The translations under genes were made by a program, and so were the position numbers. Positions 52,681 through 61,537 of a stretch of 64,000 nt of DNA are shown here, piece by piece. Positions within the stretch are counted from its first letter, which is position 1, and the number at the start of each line of letters is the position of its first letter. The stretch comes from JASJAR01 sp038530285 (GTDB taxonomy: Bacteria > Pseudomonadota > Alphaproteobacteria > Rhodobacterales > Rhodobacteraceae). The notes below the pieces were generated by a model. That model was not told the origin of the DNA, did no database searches, and saw nothing but the letters and a program-made list of their open reading frames with translations. The stretch covers positions 99,462 through 163,461 of the forward strand of contig JBCBCY010000007.1 of assembly GCA_038530285.1 (NCBI GenBank), given 5' to 3'.

Positions 52681-53384
52681 GCAGCGACGCAAAGCCGGTC
52701 ATTGCAATCACCGGCACCCGAAAGGGCATCGGACGGTACCTGGCAGAGGTCTATCTGGACCGGGGCTGGGCCGTGGTGGGCTGTTCGCGCGGCGCCTCGG
52801 ACCTTGAACATGCCGATTACGATCACTTTGAACTGGATGTGAACGATGAAAAGGCGGTCGCGTCGATGATGCGGGCCGTGGCCAAAAAGCACAAACGTCT
52901 CGACGCGCTGTTGAACAATGCCGGGATCGCATCGATGAACCATGCGATGCTGACGCCCGGCTCGACCATGACGCGGGTGTTTCAGACCAATGTTTTCGGC
53001 ACGTTCTTGTTCTGCCGCGAATCCGCCAAACTGATGGGCCGCGGCAAATACGGCCGGATCGTCAATTTTGCCACCGTAGCCACGCCGCTGAAGCTGGAAG
53101 GTGAGGCGGTCTATGCCGCATCCAAGGCCGCAGTCGTGTCGCTGACAGAAGTGCTCGCGCGGGAATTCGCCCCGTTTGGCATCACCGTGAACGCCGTGGG
53201 GCCGACACCGGTGCCGACCGACCTGGTGGGGGCTGTGTCCGAAGACAAGATGACCGCGCTGATCGCGCGTCAGGCTATCCCGCGCTACGGCACCATGGAA
53301 GATGTGCTGAACGTCTGCGACTTCTTCATTCGCAAAGAAAGCGAATTTGTCACCGGCCAGACGCTTTATCTCGGCGGGGTCTAG
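52677..53384 (+). CDS. FabG-like short-chain dehydrogenase/reductase
   Basis: The 235-residue SDR has the cofactor loop I-T-G-T-R-K-G-I-G-R, the N-N-A-G motif and the catalytic Y-x-x-x-K in V-Y-A-A-S-K. Thirteen residues before that Tyr, where SDRs have the catalytic Ser, there is Thr (F-A-T-V-A). A Thr can sometimes substitute, but this is unusual. Next to an ACP it probably reduces or oxidises a carrier-bound substrate. The ATG overlaps the ACP stop. Confidence 0.88.
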   Translation: MSSDAKPVIAITGTRKGIGRYLAEVYLDRGWAVVGCSRGASDLEHADYDHFELDVNDEKAVASMMRAVAKKHKRLDALLNNAGIASMNHAMLTPGSTMTRVFQTNVFGTFLFCRESAKLMGRGKYGRIVNFATVATPLKLEGEAVYAASKAAVVSLTEVLAREFAPFGITVNAVGPTPVPTDLVGAVSEDKMTALIARQAIPRYGTMEDVLNVCDFFIRKESEFVTGQTLYLGGV

Positions 53385-53388
53385 GCAG

Positions 53389-54723
53389 ATGTCAGGCGTG
53401 GCGATGCTGATGGCCCGCTTTGCCGCCGCCGGGGATGCCCCGGCGGTGATCGATGCGGACGCCACCACCACAAGCTACGCCGCATTTGCCGCTGACATAA
53501 CGGCACTTTCGACCCGCTTTGCCGCCGCAGGCGTCGGTCCCGGCACATCTGTGCAATTGATCGGCGATTTCGGCGCCCGCGATATCGCCTGGATGATCGC
53601 CCTGTGGCACCTCGGCGCGGTCGTCGCACCGGTCGCTCCGACCTCGCTGGAAATGGCCGACAGCTTTGCCGAAGTGGGCGATGCCGCGTTCATTGCCCGA
53701 CCGGGCGACGACAGCCTTGTCCCCGGGCCTGGCACCTCGTCTTGCGATCTGTTCGCCGACCTGCAGGGTGCGCCGGGCCTGATCATCTTCTCGTCGGGCA
53801 CCACCGGCACGCCCAAAGGGGCGGTGCACAACATCGACCGGCTGTTGTCGAAGTTTGAAATCACCGGCAAAGCGATGCGCACCATCGGCTTTTTGCTGTT
53901 TGACCATATCTCTGGCATCGACACCGCGCTTTACACCCTGGCCGCCGGCGGCGCGCTTATTTGCCTGCCCGCCCGCGACCCTGCCAGTGTGTCGGCCATA
54001 ATTGAGACGCATAAGGCCGAAGTGCTGCCCACCGCACCGTCGTTTTTGAACATGATGCTGATGTCGGGGGCCGCCGAAGCCCATGATCTGTCGTCGCTCA
54101 AGATCATCACCTATGGCGGCGAGATGATGCCCCAGGGTGTCTTGGACCGGGTGGCCGCGGCCTTTCCCGGTGTCAAGATCGTGCAAAAGTACGGCGCCTC
54201 CGAGATCGGCGCGCTGCGCTCGAAATCGACGTCCGACACCTCGCGCTGGATCTCCTTCGATACCCGCGGCGCCGATTGGCGGGTGGTCGAAGGCTTACTG
54301 GAAATCCGCACCAAGACCGCGATGCTGGGCTATCTGAATGCGCCCTCGCCCTTCACCGAGGACGGCTGGTACAAAACCGGCGACCGGGTTGAAGTCGACG
54401 GCGACAAGATCCGGTTTCTGGGCCGCGACGGGGATCTGATCTCTGTGGGTGGGCAAAAGGTCTACCCGGCCGAGGTCGAAGCCGCCCTGCGTGAGGTTGA
54501 CGGGGTTTTGGATGCGGTGGTCTTCGGCAAACCGCACCCGATGCTGGGTGCCAGCGTTTTTGCCCGCTTACAGGTGCCCGCCGGCGAGATTGATCCCGCG
54601 AGCCTGCGCACCAAAGTCCGCCAGGGGCTCGCCGGTAAGATCGAGCCCTACAAGATCCCCCAGAAGATGGAATTTACCCAAGACCGGCTCGAAAGTGCGC
54701 GTTTCAAGAAAGTCCGGCGCTGA
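53389..54723 (+). CDS. AMP-dependent acyl/aminoacyl ligase
   Basis: The product is about 444 residues. It carries the ANL superfamily motifs: F-S-S-G-T-T-G-T-P-K-G-A for phosphate binding, Y-G-A-S-E-I-G in the middle, W-Y-K-T-G-D-R near the hinge, and G-G-Q-K-V-Y-P-A-E-V-E. At the C-terminus K-K-V-R-R replaces the usual G-K catalytic segment. Its N-terminal part is shorter than in typical acyl-CoA synthetases. It should adenylate a carboxylic acid and pass it to the ACP encoded three genes earlier or to CoA. The start at 53389 follows the SDR stop by five bases. Confidence 0.88.
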   Translation: MSGVAMLMARFAAAGDAPAVIDADATTTSYAAFAADITALSTRFAAAGVGPGTSVQLIGDFGARDIAWMIALWHLGAVVAPVAPTSLEMADSFAEVGDAAFIARPGDDSLVPGPGTSSCDLFADLQGAPGLIIFSSGTTGTPKGAVHNIDRLLSKFEITGKAMRTIGFLLFDHISGIDTALYTLAAGGALICLPARDPASVSAIIETHKAEVLPTAPSFLNMMLMSGAAEAHDLSSLKIITYGGEMMPQGVLDRVAAAFPGVKIVQKYGASEIGALRSKSTSDTSRWISFDTRGADWRVVEGLLEIRTKTAMLGYLNAPSPFTEDGWYKTGDRVEVDGDKIRFLGRDGDLISVGGQKVYPAEVEAALREVDGVLDAVVFGKPHPMLGASVFARLQVPAGEIDPASLRTKVRQGLAGKIEPYKIPQKMEFTQDRLESARFKKVRR

Positions 54724-54745
54724 CGTGGAAAGCATAGGCATCGAT

Positions 54746-56197
54746 ATGACAACGGATCTGGCACCCAAAGGCGACAAGGACATTGTTCTTGTCAGCGATC
54801 TTGATGGCACGCTTTGCAAAACCGATACCTTGCAGGAAGCGGCCCTTGCGATGATCTCGCGCCAACCCATGGCCGTGGTCAAATTGCCCGGCTGGCTGAA
54901 ACAAGGTCGTGCGGCGCTGAAAGAAAACATCGTGAACCAAGGCCTTCTGTCGGCGGAGACCTTGCCGATGAATGACGACGTGATCGCAGCCCTCAAGGCG
55001 GCCCGCGCCGAGGGGCGGCGCACCGCGCTGGTCTCGGCTTCGGACGAACGCCAGGTCAAAGCCATCGCCGAGGCCACAGGCCTTTTTGACGAAGCCCACG
55101 GCACGGCAGACGGAAAGAACCTGAAAGGTGAGGCCAAGGCGGCCTTTCTTACCGACCATTTCGGGGCCAAGGGCTTTGACTATATCGGCGATGCAAAGGC
55201 CGATCTGCCGGTTTGGGCGGCGGCGCGTCGCGCGATCACCGTTCAGGCCGGACCAGACCTGAAAAAAGCAGCCGAAGCCGCCAACCCGGACGCGGAACAT
55301 ATTTCACCGCCCGATGGCAAAGCACGGGCCGTGTTGAAGGCCATGCGCCCGCATCAATGGTCAAAGAACGTGTTGTTGTTTCTGCCGTTGTTGGCGGCCC
55401 ACGACATGTCGCGCCTTGGCCCGGTGGTCTTGGGCTTTATTGCCTTCTGCCTGACGGCGTCGGCGGTCTACGTGATCAACGATCTACTTGATCTGGCCGG
55501 CGACCGCGCTCATCCGCGCAAAAGCAAACGCCCCTTTGCCTCGGGCGCGTTGTCGGGGCTTGATGGAGCGGTCTTGTCCCTGGGCCTTTTGCTTGCAGGG
55601 CTGATTGCGGGGCTTTTGGTCGGCAATCCGGCGTTTCTTGCGGTGCTGTTGGTCTATCTGACTGCGACATTCGCGTATTCGCTTTGGCTGAAGCGCAAGC
55701 TGATCGTCGATGTGATCACGCTTGCGGGGCTTTACACCATTCGCATTCTTGCCGGTGGGGCGGCGGCCTCGATCGTGCTGTCGCCATGGATTCTGGGCTT
55801 CGGGATGTTCCTGTTTTTGTCTTTGGCGGCGGTCAAACGCCAAGCCGAGTTGACCGACCAGGTGGAAACCGGTCGTGCAAGTGCCGGGCGGGCCTATCAG
55901 CCGGAAGATCTACCTGTATTGCGCGGTTTGGCGATGTCGGCGGGCAATGCCTCAATCCTGGTTCTGGCGCTTTATATCTCCTCTGATTCCGTGCAGGCCC
56001 TTTACAGTCGGCCTGAAATTCTGTGGCTGATCTGTCCGATCCTTTTGTATTGGGTCGTGCGGATGGTCATGCAAACGCACCGCAGGCAGATGACCGATGA
56101 CCCGATCGTCTATGCCGCGTCCGACCGGACCAGCGTGATCTTGATCGCCGCAGCCGGGCTGGTGGCGCTGACCGCGACCCTCTGGCCAGGAGCCTGA
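54746..56197 (+). CDS. HAD phosphatase fused to UbiA-type prenyl/phosphoribosyl transferase
   Basis: The product is about 483 residues in two parts. Residues about 14-190 are a HAD-IB phosphatase (V-S-D-L-D-G-T-L nucleophile motif, then S-A-S-D-E-R, then Y-I-G-D-A-K-A-D). Residues about 195-483 are a UbiA membrane enzyme with nine or so helices and the motif N-D-L-L-D-L-A-G-D-R-A-H-P-R-K-S-K-R-P. That motif is of the decaprenyl-phosphate phosphoribosyltransferase (Rv3806c) type. Together the fusion could attach phosphoribose to a polyprenyl phosphate and remove the 5-phosphate, giving the substrate of the DprE1/DprE2-like pair at 37-40 kb. The ATG at 54746 has AGG 7 nt upstream; a GTG at 54725 is an alternative. 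Confidence 0.9.
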   Translation: MTTDLAPKGDKDIVLVSDLDGTLCKTDTLQEAALAMISRQPMAVVKLPGWLKQGRAALKENIVNQGLLSAETLPMNDDVIAALKAARAEGRRTALVSASDERQVKAIAEATGLFDEAHGTADGKNLKGEAKAAFLTDHFGAKGFDYIGDAKADLPVWAAARRAITVQAGPDLKKAAEAANPDAEHISPPDGKARAVLKAMRPHQWSKNVLLFLPLLAAHDMSRLGPVVLGFIAFCLTASAVYVINDLLDLAGDRAHPRKSKRPFASGALSGLDGAVLSLGLLLAGLIAGLLVGNPAFLAVLLVYLTATFAYSLWLKRKLIVDVITLAGLYTIRILAGGAAASIVLSPWILGFGMFLFLSLAAVKRQAELTDQVETGRASAGRAYQPEDLPVLRGLAMSAGNASILVLALYISSDSVQALYSRPEILWLICPILLYWVVRMVMQTHRRQMTDDPIVYAASDRTSVILIAAAGLVALTATLWPGA

Positions 56198-56201
56198 CAC
56201 C

Positions 56202-58778
56202 GTGAGCGCGCCGATAAAGGTCGCAGCATTCGAGGCGGCCAATTCGCGCGCGTATCTGCGCGCCGTCTTTGCCGCATGGGCCGCCGGGGAAACGGTTATG
56301 GCGCTGCCGGCCAGTGCGCGTGACCGCGACATTCCCGGTTTGGTCGTGGCCCGGCGGGAAAGCTTTGCCCAGGACCCCGGCTGGTTTACCGACCCGTTGC
56401 CCCCCCAGGACCCCGATGCCAATGCGCTTGTGGCCTTCTCATCGGGCACCACAGGGACCCCGAAAGCGATCCTTCTCAGCCACCGCGCCCTGGGAAATGT
56501 GGTCTCGCGGATCAACACGGCCATGCAGGTCGATGAGACCATCCGCGAATACCTCGGCGTTCCGGTGACCTTTTCGTTCGGCTTTGGTCGCGCCCGCGCG
56601 GTGGCTGCGGCAGGGGGCCAATCCTATCTGCCCGAACACGGGTTCGATCCGTCTGAAATCGCCCGCATGCTCGGCGCGGGCGAAATCAACGCTGTCTCGG
56701 CGGTGCCCACGCTCTGGCGGGTGCTTTTGGCCAATGAAGAGATCATTCCGGCTGACGCGGCCTCGAAGCTGAAATGGATCGAGATCGGCAGCCAATGGAT
56801 GACAGGGGCCGAGAAACTGGCCCTGCGCCAGCTGTTTCCCAATGCGAAGATCCTCCAGCATTACGGGCTGACCGAAGCCTCGCGCACGGCTTTGCTGGAT
56901 ATCTCGACAACGCCCGAACACCGGCTTGACAGTGTGGGGCGTGCCGAAGGCGATGTCGAAATCGAGGTCGACGATGAGGGGCGAATTCGGACACGCGGGT
57001 CGCATCTGGCGACCGGTCTGGTGAAAGACGGCGGCGTCGTGCCTGTGGTGGGGGACGATGGTTGGCTGACCACGTCCGATACGGGCCGGTTGGACGAGGG
57101 CTGGTTGTACTACACAGGCCGGTCCGACGAGCTGATCAATTGCGGGGGCGTAAAAATTGACCCGACCGCCTTTGAACAGGCCGTGAACTTGACCCTGGGC
57201 GAGCCTGGCGCGGTGGCAGCGGGCCGGGTCAGCGATCCGCTGCGCGGCGAAAAGATCCTTTTGGCCTATGTGGGCGACCGCGACCAAGCCGCAATCGAAG
57301 CTGCGGCGGTCAAGGCGGCTGAGGCGCGCGGGTTGGTTGGACGCGGCGTGTTCGAGGTGCGGCAGGTGGACGAGATCCCGCTGACACCCACCGGCAAGGT
57401 TCGCCGGGCGGCGCTGGCAGATCTGAAGGATCAATCTCGAAAAACGGGCCTGCGTGACACAGACGGTCAACCGGTCGCCACGGGAAAGGCAGCGGAACTG
57501 CAGGCGCTCTGGGCCGATATCCTTGGGGTCGAAAGCGTCCCGTTGGACAAAAGCTTTTACGATCTGGGCGGCGACAGTCTTTCGGCGCTGACAGCTATCT
57601 TGAAGATGGAAGCCTTGGGCGTGGACACCGACACCGCCCGTGGCATCTTTGACGGACGCACCATTTTAGACCTCACCGGTGAGGCCGGACCGACGGCCGC
57701 TGCCCCTGCAGGTGGACTGGCGCTGACAGACGCCTTGAATGCGGTCCACGCCACAAGAGGTTTTCTTGCCATGTGGGTGGTGCTGGTGAACTGGCTGCCG
57801 GGGATTCTGGTGCGGATCGGCGACGATTCGATGTCCTTTCTGGATGCGCTGTTGCCGATCTGGCGGTTCGGGACCCCGGGCTTTGCCATTGTCTTTGGCG
57901 TCGGGTTGGGCGCGCTGGGCTTGCACCTTTATGAAACCAACCGCGCGTTGCATCTGAAAAATACCCGGTTCAACGCCCTGATCGTTGTGGCCGGGGTCTG
58001 TGTGCTGGCAGCAGCCAAACTTGCCCTGGCGGCCCGGTTTGGGCTTTTGGATCACCGCGAAACGCTTTCGGGACTGTTTTATTCGGTGATCACCTATTTT
58101 GCCTTGGCGATGCTGCTTATGCCCTTGATCCTTCGGATGATGTCGATCGGGCAAAACCGGGTCTTGACGCTTCTAAGCCTCGCGGTCGGCGCGATGATCA
58201 TCCATGCGGTGCTTGATGCGCAGGTAAGTGGCGCGCGCCCCGGCGCCTTCCTTGAGTTTCTGAAACTTGTTCTGGTGGAAAAATACGGCTTCTTCCGGAT
58301 GACCGGCTACGTGATGATCGGGGCAACCATTGGCTGGCTTTTGCGGCAGTATCACGCGCGCCCGGGCATTCTTGGCCAATCGGCCTGTGCCGGTGTGGTA
58401 TTGATGGCCGCGGGCGGGCTGGGCCTGTATCAGGCCGCGCCGGCCGATATCGCTGCCAGTTTCAGCTGGCCCAATCTGTGGCACATCGCAATCTATGCCG
58501 GCGTGGTGGTCTTGCTGCTTTCAGGCTTTTCGTGGCTGAACCAAAAGGGGCAGGTGCGCGGCGTCGTTGGCTGGCTCAACGCCTTTGCGATGGTCAGCGG
58601 CATCCTTGCGCTGCCGATTTTCATCGGCAATGAGCTTTTGCTGGTGCTGAAAGCCTTGTTTGACAGTTTCGGCCTGCCTGAGCTTTTGTCCTTCGCGGTT
58701 TTGCTGGGCGCCTTTATCGGCGGCTTCGCTCTTCTTTATGCCCGGCTGATGCCGCTGTTCCAGCGCAAGGCGTCCTAG
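56202..58778 (+). CDS. Adenylation-carrier-membrane acyltransferase-like fusion protein
   Basis: The 858-residue protein joins three parts. Residues 1-410 are an ANL adenylation domain (F-S-S-G-T-T-G-T-P-K, Y-G-L-T-E-A-S, Y-Y-T-G-R-S-D, and T-P-T-G-K-V-R-R). Residues 428-490 are an intact carrier domain with Ser459 in L-G-G-D-S. Residues about 505-855 are about ten membrane helices resembling Acyltransferase_3 proteins. The plan resembles DltA, DltC and DltB in one chain, or polylysine synthetase: activate an acid, hold it on the carrier and move it at the membrane. In the R-X10-H motif of Acyltransferase_3 the His is Asn530 (R519-G-F-L-A-M-W-V-V-L-V-N), which may change or remove the activity. 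The GTG start follows the HAD-UbiA stop by four bases. Confidence 0.88.
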   Translation: MSAPIKVAAFEAANSRAYLRAVFAAWAAGETVMALPASARDRDIPGLVVARRESFAQDPGWFTDPLPPQDPDANALVAFSSGTTGTPKAILLSHRALGNVVSRINTAMQVDETIREYLGVPVTFSFGFGRARAVAAAGGQSYLPEHGFDPSEIARMLGAGEINAVSAVPTLWRVLLANEEIIPADAASKLKWIEIGSQWMTGAEKLALRQLFPNAKILQHYGLTEASRTALLDISTTPEHRLDSVGRAEGDVEIEVDDEGRIRTRGSHLATGLVKDGGVVPVVGDDGWLTTSDTGRLDEGWLYYTGRSDELINCGGVKIDPTAFEQAVNLTLGEPGAVAAGRVSDPLRGEKILLAYVGDRDQAAIEAAAVKAAEARGLVGRGVFEVRQVDEIPLTPTGKVRRAALADLKDQSRKTGLRDTDGQPVATGKAAELQALWADILGVESVPLDKSFYDLGGDSLSALTAILKMEALGVDTDTARGIFDGRTILDLTGEAGPTAAAPAGGLALTDALNAVHATRGFLAMWVVLVNWLPGILVRIGDDSMSFLDALLPIWRFGTPGFAIVFGVGLGALGLHLYETNRALHLKNTRFNALIVVAGVCVLAAAKLALAARFGLLDHRETLSGLFYSVITYFALAMLLMPLILRMMSIGQNRVLTLLSLAVGAMIIHAVLDAQVSGARPGAFLEFLKLVLVEKYGFFRMTGYVMIGATIGWLLRQYHARPGILGQSACAGVVLMAAGGLGLYQAAPADIAASFSWPNLWHIAIYAGVVVLLLSGFSWLNQKGQVRGVVGWLNAFAMVSGILALPIFIGNELLLVLKALFDSFGLPELLSFAVLLGAFIGGFALLYARLMPLFQRKAS

Positions 58779-59788
58779 CCCTGCAACAGGTCGAAGGCCC
58801 GCTCGACCGACACCGGGTCAACGCTGAAATTATCCAGAGAATACGCTTTGAAGGGCGCGTCGAGCTGGTAGGCTGGCCGCACGTATTCGGGTTTGATCCG
58901 GCCCCGCACGCCGATCCAATCGCAGCCCACTTCGGCGGCCATGGCCCGGTAGACATCCGTCATGTGACCGCACGGCAAAAGCTCGACCAGGCGCCCCGGC
59001 CGGTGATCGGGGTCGCAGTACAACAATGGGGCAAGCCCGGCGCTATGGATCGCGACAATGTCATCGGCGCCACGGATCAGGCGAATCTGATCGGCCGGCG
59101 ACAGGGTTTCGGGGTAAACCGTTTCAAACCCCATCGCCCCCAGCAGGGCCTCGATCTCGGCTGCGTTGGACAGCATCCGTGTGTCCTGGCGCGATAGAAA
59201 CACCTTGCGCGGCAAAGGCTTGGCCGGGGCCTCGGCATCGAGCGCGGCCATCACGGCGCGGGGGCCCGAAAGGTTCACCCAGGTGTGACGCTCGGGGCGC
59301 TGGGCCGTCCAGGGGGCGACGTCAAAGGCAAGTCCGTCCCCCTCAACGATGTCGTCGGTGGCCCAAACCTCAAGGCCAAACACCTGTGCTGCGGACAGAA
59401 TATATTGCGGGACAGCCTTGGGCAGCAAAAGCGTGGCCTGTTGAATGTCGCGGCCGGAACGTTCGGCCAACCCAAAGCTCAGCGGAATGTGGTTGTTGAG
59501 AAAATGCGCCCAGTTCTCGGGCGACTTCAGCCGCATGTCCAGAATCCAGCGCCCGTCAGGCGCCGTTTGCGTGGCGGGCTTTTTGCCCAGAAGACGGCGC
59601 CGGGATGGGCCAGGGGGCGGCGTTGCCGTCAGGGCGCCGGACGTCCAGGTCACCGTTCCGCCTGCACGGGTTTTTTCGGGCAGGGCGATGATTTCCACAT
59701 CGGGGCTGAACCGGTCGACCAGATAGCTGCGCGCCGTCACGATCCGGCCAGCAGGGATGGTATCGGGTGCGATAGAGAATTCTGGCAC
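58775..59788 (-). CDS. Glycosyltransferase family 61 (DUF563)
   Basis: The 337-residue protein has the GT61 pattern W-A-H-F-L-N-N-H-I-P-L near residue 95, K-V-F-L-S-R-Q-D-T-R and I-R-G-A-D-D-I-V-A-I-H-S-A-G-L-A-P-L-L-Y. GT61 enzymes include eukaryotic-like O-GlcNAc and xylosyl/arabinosyl transferases and many bacterial envelope proteins, so the sugar is open. Its stop overlaps the end of the fusion gene by four bases in convergent orientation. A 124 bp gap separates it from the membrane protein gene upstream. Confidence 0.86.
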   Translation of the reverse strand: MPEFSIAPDTIPAGRIVTARSYLVDRFSPDVEIIALPEKTRAGGTVTWTSGALTATPPPGPSRRRLLGKKPATQTAPDGRWILDMRLKSPENWAHFLNNHIPLSFGLAERSGRDIQQATLLLPKAVPQYILSAAQVFGLEVWATDDIVEGDGLAFDVAPWTAQRPERHTWVNLSGPRAVMAALDAEAPAKPLPRKVFLSRQDTRMLSNAAEIEALLGAMGFETVYPETLSPADQIRLIRGADDIVAIHSAGLAPLLYCDPDHRPGRLVELLPCGHMTDVYRAMAAEVGCDWIGVRGRIKPEYVRPAYQLDAPFKAYSLDNFSVDPVSVERAFDLLQG

Positions 59789-59912
59789 CAGGGCCTCCAG
59801 CAGCGGTCTTCAACCATGCGAGGTTTAGCACCGCGCCTTGAAACGGCAAGCGCCAACGAAACGTCAGGGGCAAGCCCAATCCGGCAACCGTCCTGGCGGC
59901 CGCGTGACAAAG

Positions 59913-61235
59913 CTAGGGGGCATAGGTTTCGCAATTTTGGGGTTCATTGCTCGCCAGCTCTATGTCCCACATGGGTCTTTCCAGAACCAAACAGAACCCG
60001 TCCTCTGTCTTGTTGCGCGCCATCACATGGGTCAGGAAGGTCCCCAACCGAGCGGCTTCGTCCTGCTGAGCACGGGCATAGGCCTGTTGCGTGGTGATCG
60101 ATGTCACAACCCATACCGCCAAAACGCCAAGCGGGAGTGATCTGGAAAGATGGCTGCGCGCGACCTTCAATTCCAGATATTTCATCAAAAGAATGACCGA
60201 AATCGAAAGAAACGCGATCTTTGACAGGTAGGAATACCGGTGCCCATACGCCAGGTCGAGTTCGAAGCCCCGTGTCACCCAGGACAGAAACAAGGCCGCT
60301 GCAAAAATATAGCCAAGCTGAATGATCGGCTCGGCCAATGGGGCAATCTCAGCCCTTAGGGCCCTGGCCAACACGATCAGCCCGAGGATAAGTGCGGCGC
60401 TCATGACCCACATCACCGCGTGCAGATCATTCCATATCAGGTGCATGCGAACCCAGGTGCCGAACACGGCCTCGAAGATCCCGCGTTCCAAGACACCGCG
60501 AAACAGATCATTCAAGCCGAGCGAGGCGGACGGTGACGATCCGCCAAAGGCCGAAAAGTCGATTCCAACCGCGAGATACAGCGCACAGATGGCCAGAAGG
60601 GTCCCGAAGACCAGCGACTGGTACATGGTTTTAGAACGAAGAGCCCGCCAAAGCAGCAGCGGTGTGACGATCAAGGCGACGGGGCTGCTGAGAATTGACA
60701 GCCCGCAACACAGAAAGGCCAGGGCCGAGGAAATGTTGTTCTCGAACCGCCAAAACAGCACGATGAAGATCTGCAAGACCAGCAAGTTCCAAAACGAGAA
60801 CATCGTAATCGTCAGCAGCCCGGCGTTTGAAATCGGTGCGCTGCACAAGACCAGCACCATCACCAGTTTCTGCGCCTGACTTAGGCCGGGAATCTGAAGG
60901 CTGCGGGACGCCAGAACCGAAAAGGCCGCGGCGGCAATAAACAGCGGAATGATCGTCAGGAGTGTGGGCTGCCAGACCAGAGGCAACTTGCTGGTGGCGT
61001 AGCCAATCAGATTGGGGAACAACGACACGTATGACGCATAAAAGCGCCACACCGAACCGATGTCGGCGTTCAAATGGAAGTATTCGAGAACATATTTCCC
61101 GTCTTCAAATGCGGCAACGGGATGGAGGATCAACGGATAATGAAGCACGCCCAAAAACAGCGACACGAACCCAAAGGTGAAAAGCCATGGGGTTCTAAAC
61201 GCTAGGGACGCAACTTGCTTTGATACGTAATACAT
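59913..61235 (-). CDS. Polytopic membrane protein, possible GT-C type glycosyltransferase
   Basis: The 440-residue protein has about ten to twelve hydrophobic helices. A short loop after the first helix contains A-A-F-E-D-G-K-Y, an acidic pair where GT-C glycosyltransferases have their first metal/donor-binding acidic motif. No other family mark is visible and it matches nothing I can name. Its place next to a polyprenyl-phosphate pentose pathway makes a lipid-phosphate-sugar-dependent transferase attractive, but this is inference. Confidence 0.6.
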   Translation of the reverse strand: MYYVSKQVASLAFRTPWLFTFGFVSLFLGVLHYPLILHPVAAFEDGKYVLEYFHLNADIGSVWRFYASYVSLFPNLIGYATSKLPLVWQPTLLTIIPLFIAAAAFSVLASRSLQIPGLSQAQKLVMVLVLCSAPISNAGLLTITMFSFWNLLVLQIFIVLFWRFENNISSALAFLCCGLSILSSPVALIVTPLLLWRALRSKTMYQSLVFGTLLAICALYLAVGIDFSAFGGSSPSASLGLNDLFRGVLERGIFEAVFGTWVRMHLIWNDLHAVMWVMSAALILGLIVLARALRAEIAPLAEPIIQLGYIFAAALFLSWVTRGFELDLAYGHRYSYLSKIAFLSISVILLMKYLELKVARSHLSRSLPLGVLAVWVVTSITTQQAYARAQQDEAARLGTFLTHVMARNKTEDGFCLVLERPMWDIELASNEPQNCETYAP

Positions 61236-61537
61236 TTGGCACCGCGAAACAGCAGGCTAGACTTCGGCTAGGCCCAATCCGGGTGGGACACAAACGCGAC
61301 GGCCAAGGGGCCCGCGCTGGATGATCAAACTTTACCGATGAGATTAAACTTTAACCGCTTTACCATCCGTACGATGAAAAGGCGACGATGATGTGAAGCT
61401 GATCTTTGGTCTGCCAGACGCCGTGATGCGGCGGTGCCGCAATGTCTCGGTCAAGGATGCGGCCCGCCCGACCGCGCCGCCTCAGGCGTATTCCGGCCGC
61501 GCGACACCTGTTCGGCCAGGACAGCTCCAAAAGCAAT
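61236..61537. other. Intergenic region without a supported gene
   Basis: About 302 bp lie upstream of the membrane protein and downstream of the GT4 gene. An AT-rich patch at 61327-61357 holds an imperfect direct repeat (AAACTTTACCG and AAACTTTAACCG) about 18 bases apart and could be part of a promoter for the minus-strand membrane protein. No gene, RNA or strong hairpin was seen. Confidence 0.4.
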
